A stretch of 64,000 bases of DNA from Planctomycetota bacterium (lineage in GTDB: Bacteria > Planctomycetota > Phycisphaerae > Phycisphaerales > UBA1924), in NCBI GenBank assembly GCA_013285505.1, contig CP053450.1, forward strand, positions 2,464,796 through 2,528,795, in the 5' to 3' direction. The notes under the pieces are model-generated. The model did no database searches and was not told where the DNA came from. It worked only from the letters and a program-made list of their open reading frames with translations. How positions within the stretch are numbered: position 1 is the stretch's first letter; every line of letters starts with the position of its first letter. This document shows, piece by piece, positions 37,018 through 45,594 of the stretch. The translations under genes and the position numbers were made by a program.

Positions 37018-38557
37018 TCAGTCGGCGCTGACGCACCGGTCGGCGGCCCAGCGGCGGAGGTCGCTGATGCGTTCGGCCATGATGACCGAGAGCGGGGGGC
37101 TGTTGCGGAGGGCGTTGGCGACATCGTTGGTGGTCAGCGTGCGGCCGCCGTTGTAGGCGGTGTGGAGGCCGGAGACGACGGCCTGCTCGATCTCGGCCCC
37201 GGAGTAGCCGGCGCTGGCGGCGGTGAGGGCGGGCAGGTCGAATGTGGCCGGGTCCTGCTTGCGGCGGGTGAGGTGGGTGCGGAGGATGGCCTCGCGGGCT
37301 TCCTCGGCGGGGAGGTCCACGAAGAAGATCTCGTCGAAGCGGCCCTTGCGGAGCAGTTCCGGCGGCAGGCTCTGGACGTCGTTGGCGGTGGCGACGAGGA
37401 AGACCGGCGAGGTGTGCTCCTGCATCCACGTGAGCAGCGAACCGAACATGCGGCGGCTCAGGCCGCCGTCGTTGGAGGACTCTCCGGCGCTGGCGAAGCC
37501 CTTCTCGATCTCGTCGATCCAGAGGACGACCGGGGCCATGGCCTCGGCCTGGTCGAAGGCCTCGCGGAGGCGGCGTTCGGACTCGCCGATGTAGCGGTCG
37601 TAGAGCGAGCCGGGGTCGAGCTGCAGCAGGGGCCGCTTCCACGCGGTGGCGATGGCCTTGGCACACAGGCTCTTGCCCGCGCCCTGCACGCCCAGCAGCA
37701 GCACGCCGCGGGGGGGCGAGATGCCGAACTCGGCGGCCTTGGGGTCGAAGGCGCGTTCGCGTTCGCCGAGCCAGGCTTTGAGGCGGCGCATGCCGCCGAT
37801 CTGGTCGAGTGTGGCGGGGGATTCGACATAGGCGAGGACGCCGGTCTCGCCGAGCAGGCGGCGTTTGCTGGCCAGCACGTGGTTGAGGTCCTCGGCGTCG
37901 AAGCGGCGGTCGGTGGCGACGACATCGCGGATGATCTGGACGCACTGGCGCCGGGTCAGGCCGCGGAGGTTCTTGAGGACGAGGTTGTAGTCGGTGTTGC
38001 TGATCTCGATCTCGACGCCGTGCATGCGGTGGGCGTCGCGCAGGGCGGCGCGGACGATCGAGTCGATCTCGTCGTCGCGGGGATAGTCGAGCTCGAGCGG
38101 CGTGGCCCAGGCGGCGATGGCGGGGGGCGGGCTGTCCTCGTGGTCGAGCAGGACGAGGCAGCTGCCGGTCGCGGCGGCGTGGGCGATCAGGCGGCGGAGG
38201 GCGCGGAGGGTGCGGGGGTCGGTCAGGTGGCCGGTGATATCGACCAGGAGGGTGACGCTCGAGACATCGTTGAGCACGAGCCACTCGCAGGCCGCGGCGG
38301 GGTGGGTGGTGTCGTCCACGGGCGGTGTCGAGGCGTCGAGCGGGGCGGTGAGCCCGTCCACGGCGTCCCACCGCCAGAAGTGGCTGCCGAGCGTGCGGAC
38401 AGCGCGGTCGATCTGCTCGACGGCCTCGGGCTCCTCGTGGGTGACGAGGTGGACGAGGGGGTGGCGGGCGCGGATGAGGTCGCAGAGGCGGTCGGCGGTC
38501 TCGGGGAGGGGGGTTGGGTTTGGTGGTGGTTGCTTTGGTGTCCCGTGGTGGTGCCAT
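37018..38557 (-). CDS. Ycf46-like AAA ATPase, one homopolymer frameshift near the start
   Basis: About 512 residues. The N-terminal ~150 residues ([40 protein letters not shown], then [20 protein letters not shown]) form a P-loop-like domain without Walker A, as in Ycf46. The AAA module follows: Walker [13 protein letters not shown], pore-side [13 protein letters not shown], Walker [14 protein letters not shown], sensor 1 VATANDV, arginine finger [14 protein letters not shown], sensor 2 [11 protein letters not shown]. The ATG at 38557 is one base out of frame; a run of six C (minus strand, near 38506) instead of five explains it. Ycf46 proteins are linked to photosynthesis or CO2 responses in cyanobacteria; here the role is open. 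Confidence 0.85.
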
Positions 38558-38564
38558 GGGGGAG

Positions 38565-38570
38565 AGTCTA
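38565..38570 (-). promoter_or_regulatory. Putative -10 element, leaderless start of the AAA ATPase gene
   Basis: TAGACT on the minus strand (overlapping TATAGA), seven bases, then the ATG at 38557. Confidence 0.4.
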
Positions 38571-38701
38571 TAGAGAACGGCGCGGCCCGCCTCCGCGGAC
38601 CGCGCCCGGCTCGAGTCTTCGCCCTTCTCCGCGTCCTCCGCGACTTCCCTCCGCGGCCTCCGCGTTCAGGCTCTCCGTCCTTCGCACGTTGCGGGCGAGG
38701 C

Positions 38702-39387
38702 CTACGCCGCGAGCGTCAGGCCGCCCTCGCCGGAGCTCTCGCCGCCGGGCCCGGGGATGTTGACACCGAACTGGACGACGACCTGGTTGCTGGCCGGGCC
38801 GACGAGTTCGCCGCGTCTGGGCGTGACCTTGTAGATCGCCTGGCTGGTCCCCAGCGGGATCTTGGCGTCGGTGAAGCTCTTGGTGCCGGTGCCGCCGATG
38901 AGGGTGAAGCTGGCCTCGCCGTCGAGCCTGCGTTCGACCATGAAGTAGGCCCCGGTGCTGGACGCCCCGTTGTCGGCCTTCCACTTGAGTTCCAGGAAGC
39001 CGTTGTTGTCGAGGGCGGTGGTGATGTCGTAGGGCATGCCGGGGGGGGCCGACGGGCTCGGGCGCGGCGGGCATCGGCACCTCGGCCAGGTCGTAGACGC
39101 CGGGGTCGCCGGTGGTCTCGGCGAAGGCCTTGATGGTCTTGATGAGGTCGGGCGCCGAAGCCGCGGAGGTCGTCGGCCCCGGTGTGGAAGGTCGAGGTCG
39201 CGGCCTTGCTGGCGTTGCGTGCCTGCTGGGCGGCGTTGTAGGCGTTGCGTGCGGCGGCCGACTTGGCGAGCAGGTCGGTGGTCTGGGCGGTGTCGAGGCC
39301 GATGGCCGCGGCGTTGGCCGTCCACGAGGCGATGCGGTTCTCGAACCACTCGATCATCGCGAGGTTCCCGTCTGGCAAAACTGGCAT
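38702..39387 (-). CDS. Planctomycete protein with helical N-terminus and fibronectin-III-like C-terminus, two frameshifts
   Basis: About 228 residues assembled from three frames: MPVLPDGNLAMIEWFENRIA, SWTANAAAIGLDTAQTTDLL, ARNAYNAAQQARNASKAATS; then DLIKTIKAFAETTGDPGVYD with LAEVPMPAAPEPVGPP; then MPYDITTALDNNGFLELKWK, FMVERRLDGEASFTLIGGTG and AIYKVTPRRGELVGPASNQV. The last part is an Fn3-like beta sandwich. Breaks are near 39160 and 39048. AAGGA precedes the ATG at 39387. There is no signal peptide. I recall similar proteins in planctomycete genomes but no assigned role. Confidence 0.7.
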
Positions 39388-39637
39388 GGCGAACCATCCT
39401 TTCCGAGAGGGCGGGCGTTCCTGCGTGTGCGCACGGCGTCTGTGGCGGTGCGTGCCCGCGTGGCAGAACGCGGCGGGGCACAGCGGGCCGGGCAACCGTG
39501 CCCGGCCGACCCCGCCGCGGGGTCGGGGGCATAGGTCGGCCGGGGCGCGCGCACGTTGAGTCGCGGTGTTCGTTTTGCAAGAAGAGCGCAAATGCGACGC
39601 GAGATTCGGTGAGATGTTGCCCGGGGTCAACACCCGC

Positions 39638-39784
39638 CGTTCGAAGGTTGGTATTCCCCGTTCGAAGGTCGGTGTTCGCCGTTCGAACATCGGCTGTCGC
39701 CGTTCGAAGGTTGGTTGGCAACCTTCGAAAGGGGAGGGCCGCCGTTCGAAGGTTGGTGTTCGGCGTTCGAAGGGGGAAACCCCC
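39638..39784 (+). repeat. 21-bp tandem repeat array, about seven units
   Basis: Units begin at 39638, 39659, 39680, 39701, 39722, 39743 and 39764, exactly 21 bp apart. The consensus is CGTTCGAAGGTTGGTGTTCG plus one more base; the fifth unit (CCTTCGAAAGGGGAGG...) is the most diverged. Each unit holds the 6-bp palindrome TTCGAA. Because 21 is divisible by 3, the array is open in several frames as heptapeptide repeats, but no coding evidence exists. It sits in the 441-bp gap between the Fn3-like gene and the STAND-type gene, both transcribed leftwards. Confidence 0.9.
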
Positions 39785-39828
39785 GTCCGGAGATGGGGTC
39801 CCGCCGTTGGGCTCTCGGGAGCCGATCG

Positions 39829-42424
39829 TCACGCCTCGGGCGTGGGAGGGGCGGGCTCGGCCGGGGCGTCGGGGCCGTCGTCCCCGCCGAACAAGGTCTC
39901 GTACACCGCCCGCAGGCGGCGTTCGGCGTCGGTGTCGCCGAGTGTGGCGGCCCCCTCGGCTGCGCCATCAATCGTTCGCTGGAAGAGCGGGCGCAGCTCT
40001 GTGGCAGAAAGAACGGCATCCCGGAGCGGACACAAAGCCTCGGCTCTCGTTGCGGCCCGTTCCGTGTCTTGCGACGCCATTGCGACAGCGACTAAGAGAG
40101 CAGTCGCCTGTGCCAATAGGCTGCGAACGATGTCATCTTCGGGATTGTGAGATTGGACGCGCTGCAATTCGTTGTATAGGTCGTCCAACGCCCGCGAGTC
40201 CGACTCGTGTTGGTGCATGCAATTGTACAAGGCCATGCCCAGGTTTCTGCGAACAGTGTCATTTCCGGGGTGGTCAGCATACAGTTGCCGCAACTCGGCG
40301 AGCATGCCGGGCGCGGCGTCGGGAATGTGGTCGGTGCGATTGATCGCGTTCAACAAACCCATAGCGAGGTCTTCAAGCACTACTCTGTTCTGGCCGTGAG
40401 CAGCGTGAAGCTCTCGTAGCTCATGGAGCAGGCTGAGTGCGTCTGGCAACGACTGTCTTCCGAAGTGGATCGCGTTGTTCAAGCTGTGGGCTAACTGCTC
40501 CAGCACCGCTCTGTCGCCGGAGAACTCCGCATGCAGCGTCCGCAACTCAACAAGAACGTCCGCCAATTCCGAGGCGGTAAGCTCGTTTCGGTAGATTAAG
40601 TGGCTCAGTCCCTTACTGAGTTGCTCGCGGGCGACCAGGCTCTCGGTATCGTCAGCGCGGAGTGCTCGAAGTTCCTCGACAAGTTCGGATGTTGTCGCAG
40701 CATCCGCCTCAGCGTTGTTCAGCGTATTGAACAACCCCATCGCAAAATGATCTCGTGCCGCACAGTCCCTGGGATGGTCGGCCCTGACCACTCGCAGCAC
40801 GTCAAGCATTTTGATCGCTAGAGGAAGGCTGTGATTGAGTTTGAAGAGTGCATTGTTCAACCCAATGGTGACCAAACAACGCACTGGCGGGGAGCACATA
40901 CTTACGGCCTTCGTGAGCATTCTACTTGAAACCGCTTCGTAGCCGTCCCTGAAGAGCGTCCGCGCCGAAGCACACAGCATCTTGCTAAGCTGACCAGCAT
41001 CGCAGGCGTCGGCGACCCCCGCCGTCGCGGCGAGTAGCGCCGCCGTAGACTGGGTTTCTGGATCAAGCCGACTCCAGGCCCCCGCCGGGTGCAGTTCGGT
41101 GAGCCGCCGGCACAACGCGATCAACCGCCCGACGCAAGTACGGCTTCAGGTCGCGGGCGAGCCCGCCGTCGAGCTTGCAGAACCGCTCGCTCTGCCCAAG
41201 AATTCCACGCTCGGCGGCCTCGCGGCGTGACGAGTGACCGAGGTTGAGCCGGAGCCCGCCCTCGGGGCGGAGCAGGTCCTCCGATTCGAGCCTCGCCAGG
41301 TCCCCCTCGGTCGCCAACCCGAGCACGGCGGGGAGGATGACCGCCTGTTCCTCCGCGTCGGGCGGGAGCGGGAGCGCCGCCGCCAGCAACGCCACCTCCA
41401 ACGCGGGCACGTGGGCCGAATCCGCCCGCGCCTCGGTCAGCAGGGTTCGGTAGATCGTCCACAGCTCGGGGTACTGGAGCGAACGGGCATCGTCGGCGAC
41501 CTCGCCCAGCCGCTCAAGATCTACGCGATGGTCGTCGTCGAGATACGACCACTCGTCGAGCACGGCAGGATTGCCGCCGATCATCTCCAAAGCGCTGTCG
41601 GAGAGTGTGTCGATGTGCTCGATCGCGTTGAACGCGGGGAAGTGCGCGGCCAACCACTGCATGAGCTTGGGATAGGCGACCTCGTCCATCCCGAACTCGA
41701 TCAGACCGACGGACAGTGCTCTGACGGCGGGATGTTCCAGCAGCGTGGCCGCGAAGCCCTCGGCCTCTTTGTTGCGGTCCCTCGGCAGGCGGGGGTCGCG
41801 TAGGTGGACCACGACGTGGAAGTCCGGCCAGTCGTCCAGCCCGGCGAGGAATGTGCGGAGCGTCGCCGTGTCCTTGTCGAGGTCCTGCCCCTCCTCCCAC
41901 TGGTTCAGCACGGCAACGACAGGCCGGTCCTGACCGGCCGCGAGGATCGCCAGCAGGTCGCGGGCCTCCTCCGACGTGAGCCGGGGCACCGTGAGGCCGC
42001 CGGTATCGACCTTGCGTTTGGCCGACTCCAACCCCTTGAACACCGCCCCGACCAGCCCCTTGGCCGGGCCCGTGCACTCAGCGAGTGCGACCCCCACCGC
42101 CGTGCCGACCTCGCTGATGTACTTGCCCTTCATCTGGGCGTGGATGGATTGCAACTCGGCGCGGGCGCCATCCTCGGACAGCCAGTGGGAGTACGCATCC
42201 TTGATCGCGCGGAGCAGCACATCGCCGCCCGCCTCGGCCGCCTCGCCCATGCCGATCTGCCGATGCCCGCCGGCGCGCGACCTCTTGACGAACTCCTTGA
42301 GCAGCGTGGTCTTGCCGATCTTGGGAGGTCCCTTGACGATCGTCAGCCCCGGCCGGGCGCAGCGGGATTCCAGAGCCTTGAGCTCCTCGGTCCGACCCAA
42401 GAATGGCGGAGGTGTCCTGCCCAC
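39829..42424 (-). CDS. STAND-like P-loop NTPase with C-terminal helical (TPR-type) repeats, one probable frameshift
   Basis: Two overlapping frames join into one protein of ~863 residues. The N-terminal part (42424 to ~41115) is an AAA_16/STAND-type ATPase: FLGRTEELKALE, Walker A GPPKIGKTTLLKE (residues 32-44), Walker B-like PVVAVLNQWEEG, VVVHLRDPRLPRDRNKE, and winged-helix-like VLGLATEGDLARLESEDLLR. The second part (~41120 to 39829) has ~44-residue helical repeats (LAMGLLNAINRTDHIPDAAP, LAELRQLYADHPGNDTVRRN, LGMALYNCMHQHESDSRALD). If separate, the second gene would need a TTG start inside the first. GC falls to about 42% near 40.8 kb, far below neighbours, and GC skew is flat in the ATPase half, suggesting transfer. 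A regulator or defence NTPase is possible; no effector domain is seen. Confidence 0.7.
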
Positions 42425-42430
42425 GACGCC

Positions 42431-42436
42431 ACTGTA
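42431..42436 (-). promoter_or_regulatory. Putative -10 element, leaderless start of the STAND-like gene
   Basis: TACAGT on the minus strand, six bases (GGCGTC), then the GTG start at 42424. Confidence 0.45.
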
Positions 42437-42502
42437 CCCGATTGGAAGTTAGAACGGGGGGTATGCGGAACATCCGCCGGCCGCGGCCGGGGCCGGCCGG
42501 AC

Positions 42503-43065
42503 CTACCGAACCCCCGCCGCCTTCTCCAACCCCCGCACCGCCGAGCGCGTCCGCAGACGCGAGAGCTGGCTCATGCGGTCGAGGATGAGGACGCCGTCGA
42601 GGTGGTCGGTCTCGTGCTGCCAGCAGCGGGCGAGCAGGTCGGTCGCGGTCTGCGTGAAGGTCTTGCCGTCGCGGTCGAGCCGCGGTGATGGTGATGGTGC
42701 GCGGTCGCTGCACATCGCCGGTGATCTGCGGCAGGCTCAAACACCCCTCGTTGCCCGACTCGACCGGGCCGACGGGGTCGCTGAGCACCGGGTTGATGTA
42801 GACCATCGGGGCCGCGGTGCAGGTGAGGGGGTCGGCGTCGGTGGCCTCGCCCTCGTCGGGCGGGACGTGGCAGACGAACATGCGCCAGGAGAGCCCGACC
42901 TGCGGGGCGGCCAGGCCGATGCCGGGGGGCGTCGAACATCAGCTCGATCATCCGGTCGGCGACAGCGCGGACCTCGTCGGTCACCTCGGGGACATCCGCG
43001 GCCCTGGCGCGGAGCACCGGGTCGGGATAGTGGACGATGAACAGGCTGGCGGGGTCGACAGGCAT
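42503..43065 (-). CDS. def: Peptide deformylase, two frameshifts
   Basis: About 188 residues in three frames: IVHYPDPVLRARAADVPEVT; after a run of six C near 42925 the motif GIGLAAPQVGLSWRMFVCHV, with NPVLSDPVGPVESGNEGCLS; after a second break near 42680, LDRDGKTFTQTATDLLARCW and QHETDHLDGVLILDRMS. The three class motifs (GxGxAAPQ, EGCLS, HExDH) provide the Fe/Zn ligands and catalytic Glu. It removes the formyl group from nascent proteins. No ribosome binding site; a -10-like element sits directly upstream. Confidence 0.88.
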
Positions 43066-43071
43066 CCGGGC

Positions 43072-43077
43072 ATGCTA
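43072..43077 (-). promoter_or_regulatory. Putative -10 element, leaderless start of def
   Basis: TAGCAT on the minus strand, six bases (GCCCGG), then the ATG at 43065. Confidence 0.45.
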
Positions 43078-43279
43078 GGGTGTTGCACGGTCGGGGGGCG
43101 GGATTGGGGCATCTGCGGGGTGGTGGGCGTGGCGGTGGGCGTGGTGGGGGTGCCGGCGGCGGGCACGAATGCCGGGTGCCGGTCGGATTCCCTCACGGCC
43201 GCCGACCGACTACCATCGTGGCCCCCGGCGGTGCCTCGGAAGGCGTCGCGTGGGTCAGTGGAAAGCGAGGGTCCGCGAC

Positions 43280-44776
43280 TTGGCAATCTTCGGGCGTAAG
43301 AAGGGTGAGGACGACGCGGCCGACACCGGCGGCGCTGGCGAGAACGGCGATGGCAGCAAGACGCCGGAGCCCCTGGCGTTCTCGCCGGAGAAGGCCCAGC
43401 GGTTCTTTGACCACGCCAAGACGGTCGGCGAGACCGGGAACCATCAGTACGCGATGCAGCTGTGGCTGAGCGGGCTGCGGCAGGACCCGTCGAGCATGTA
43501 CGGGCTCGAGTCGTTCCTGAACGCGTCGGTGAACTTCACGGGCAAGCCGGGCAAGGACCTGGCCAAGTCGGTCGAGGGCAAGACGGACGCGGACAAGTAC
43601 GTGCAGGCGATCCTGTCGTGGGGGCTGAAGATCGGCGACCCGTCGCTGGCGGTCAAGGCGGTGATGGCGGCGTCGAAGCTGGACCTGGGCGAGCAGACGC
43701 ACTATCTCGGCGAGCAGGCGCTCAAGCTGGTGGGCGGCAAGCCGAAGAAGGACCATTACGTCAAGCTGATGGAGTCGTTCGAGCGGGTGCAGGCCTTTGA
43801 CCTTGCGGTGCAGGCCGGCGACGCGGCGGTGCGGCTGGACCCCAGCGACGGCGGGCTGGCCAACGACGTGAAGAACATGTCGGCCCAGTCGTCGATCAGC
43901 CGCGGCGGGTTCGACAAGACGGGCGAGGCCGGCGGCTTCCGCTCGAACATCCGCGATGCGGACAAGCAGCGGCAGCTCGAGGACAGCGACCGGATCTCGA
44001 AGACCGAGGACACGATCGACCGGCTGATCCTGGACGCCGAGGCGGCGTACCGCGACAACCCCGAGGACATGCCGAAGCTGCAGCAGCTGGTCAAGCGGTT
44101 GCTCGAACGCGGGCGTCCCGAGGATGAGCAGCGGGCGATCCGGCTGTTGATGAAGGGCTTTGAGACGACCAAGCAGTTCCGGTTCCGGCAGGACGCGGGG
44201 AAGGTCAGGCTGCGGCAGCTCAAGCGGACGCTCGAGAAGTACAAGGAGCGGGCCGAGGCGAAGCCGGACGATGAGAAGGCGCAGCAGGAATATCAGGCGG
44301 CCAAGGCCAAGTTCAGCGACATCGAACTGGGCGAGATCAAGTCGGCGGTCGAGGCGTACCCGACGGATCTGGTGCTGAAGTTCCAGCTGGGGCAGCGGTA
44401 CTTCGAGCGGGGCGATCACGACCAGGCGATCGCGCTGCTGCAGGACGCCAAGGGCGACGCCCGCTATCGGGGCCGGGCGTTGGCGTTGCTCGGGCAGTCG
44501 TTCGGCGCGATGGGCTGGCACGACGAGGCGATCGCGACCTACCGGCAGGCGCTCGAGAACAAGGCGACGCTGACCGACGAGCTGCAGCTCGAGTTGCGGT
44601 ACGGGCTGATGCTGTCGCTGGCGACCAAGGCGGAGACCGACTCGGACCTTGCGTCGGCGGAAGAGGCCGAGAAGCTGGCGTCGACGATCGCGATCGAACA
44701 GTTCGGGTATCGCGACATCCGTGACCGGCGCGAGGGGCTGAAGCAATTGGTCGTGAGGCTGAAGGCCGGCGGCTGA
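43280..44776 (+). CDS. Cytoplasmic TPR-repeat protein, unknown function
   Basis: About 498 residues. The TTG at 43280 (giving M-A-I-F-G-R-K-K) is chosen because conserved-looking sequence starts there and GCGAGG lies upstream; an in-frame GTG at 43249 is the alternative. No signal peptide. Contains TPR-like pairs (KAQRFFDHAKTVGETGNHQY, AMQLWLSGLRQDPSSMYGLE, LVLKFQLGQRYFERGDHDQA, IALLQDAKGDARYRGRALAL), a charged central linker (SNIRDADKQRQLEDSDRISK) and a coiled-coil stretch (LKRTLEKYKERAEAKPDDEK). It probably scaffolds other proteins. kdsB follows 23 bp downstream. Confidence 0.75.
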   Translation: MAIFGRKKGEDDAADTGGAGENGDGSKTPEPLAFSPEKAQRFFDHAKTVGETGNHQYAMQLWLSGLRQDPSSMYGLESFLNASVNFTGKPGKDLAKSVEGKTDADKYVQAILSWGLKIGDPSLAVKAVMAASKLDLGEQTHYLGEQALKLVGGKPKKDHYVKLMESFERVQAFDLAVQAGDAAVRLDPSDGGLANDVKNMSAQSSISRGGFDKTGEAGGFRSNIRDADKQRQLEDSDRISKTEDTIDRLILDAEAAYRDNPEDMPKLQQLVKRLLERGRPEDEQRAIRLLMKGFETTKQFRFRQDAGKVRLRQLKRTLEKYKERAEAKPDDEKAQQEYQAAKAKFSDIELGEIKSAVEAYPTDLVLKFQLGQRYFERGDHDQAIALLQDAKGDARYRGRALALLGQSFGAMGWHDEAIATYRQALENKATLTDELQLELRYGLMLSLATKAETDSDLASAEEAEKLASTIAIEQFGYRDIRDRREGLKQLVVRLKAGG

Positions 44777-44799
44777 TCGGGCGGCGGCGCGGGGCCACT

Positions 44800-45579
44800 A
44801 TGCAGCAACGCGAATCAGGAACCGGGAACAGAGCTCGCGCGGTGGGGATCATCCCGGCGAGGCTCGGGTCGACGCGGTTTCCCGGCAAGATGCTGGCATC
44901 GGAAACCGGGCGGCCGCTGGTGCTGCACACCCTCGAGGCGGCGCAGAAGAGCGCGCGGCTGGAGCGGGTGGTGGTGGCGACCGACGACGACGGGATCGCT
45001 TCGGCCGTGCGCGGGGCGGGGGGCGAGGCGGTGATGACGTCGGCGTCGCACCCCAACGGCTCTTCGCGGCTGGCCGAGGCCGCGGACGTGCTGGGGCTGG
45101 CCGACGACGCGGTGGTGGTGAATGTGCAGGGGGACGAGCCGGAGATCGACCCGGGGCTGATCGATCTGGCGGTGGATGCGCTGGTCGGTTCGGGGGCGGA
45201 TGTGGCGACGGTGGGGTCGCCCTTTGGGGCCGGGCAGGACCCGGCGGATCCGAACATCGTGAAGGTGGTGGTGGACTGCCGCGGGAGGGCGTTGTACTTC
45301 TCTCGGAGCCTCGTGCCGTTTGACAGGGACGGCGGCGGGAGCGAGGCGGGGCCGCTGAAGCACGTCGGGCTGTATGTGTACCGGGCGGGATTCCTGCGGC
45401 GGTATGTCGGGCTGGCCGAGACGCCGCTGGAGCGGACCGAGCGGCTGGAGCAGCTGCGGGTGCTCGAGCACGGGCACACGATCGCCGTGGCGGTGGCCGA
45501 GGCACACCACGTGGGGATCGACACGCCGGAGCAGTACGCGGCGTTTGTGGCCAGGTGGCTGGCCTCAGCGGGGAGATGA
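44800..45579 (+). CDS. kdsB: 3-deoxy-manno-octulosonate cytidylyltransferase
   Basis: 259 residues with all family motifs: GIIPARLGSTRFPGKML (CTP loop), VVVATDDDGIASAV, EAVMTSASHPNGSSRLAEAA, VVNVQGDEPEIDP, NIVKVVVDCRGRALYFSRSL, HVGLYVYRAGFLRRY, GIDTPEQYAAF. It activates Kdo as CMP-Kdo for the inner core of lipopolysaccharide, implying Kdo-containing LPS in this organism. It may be co-transcribed with the TPR gene 23 bp upstream and converges on the aminopeptidase gene. Confidence 0.93.
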   Translation: MQQRESGTGNRARAVGIIPARLGSTRFPGKMLASETGRPLVLHTLEAAQKSARLERVVVATDDDGIASAVRGAGGEAVMTSASHPNGSSRLAEAADVLGLADDAVVVNVQGDEPEIDPGLIDLAVDALVGSGADVATVGSPFGAGQDPADPNIVKVVVDCRGRALYFSRSLVPFDRDGGGSEAGPLKHVGLYVYRAGFLRRYVGLAETPLERTERLEQLRVLEHGHTIAVAVAEAHHVGIDTPEQYAAFVARWLASAGR

Positions 45580-45594
45580 ACGCCGGCGAGCGGG

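Noticed and set aside
39638..39784. Coding heptapeptide repeat protein in the 21-bp array
   Set aside because: Several frames are open only because the unit length is a multiple of three; there is no start signal, and the translations differ in composition from real proteins here.
41063..41124. Two separate genes (ATPase and repeat protein) overlapping by 62 bp
   Set aside because: The second would need a TTG start inside the first and the joined sequence reads smoothly; one frameshifted gene is simpler, though not proven.
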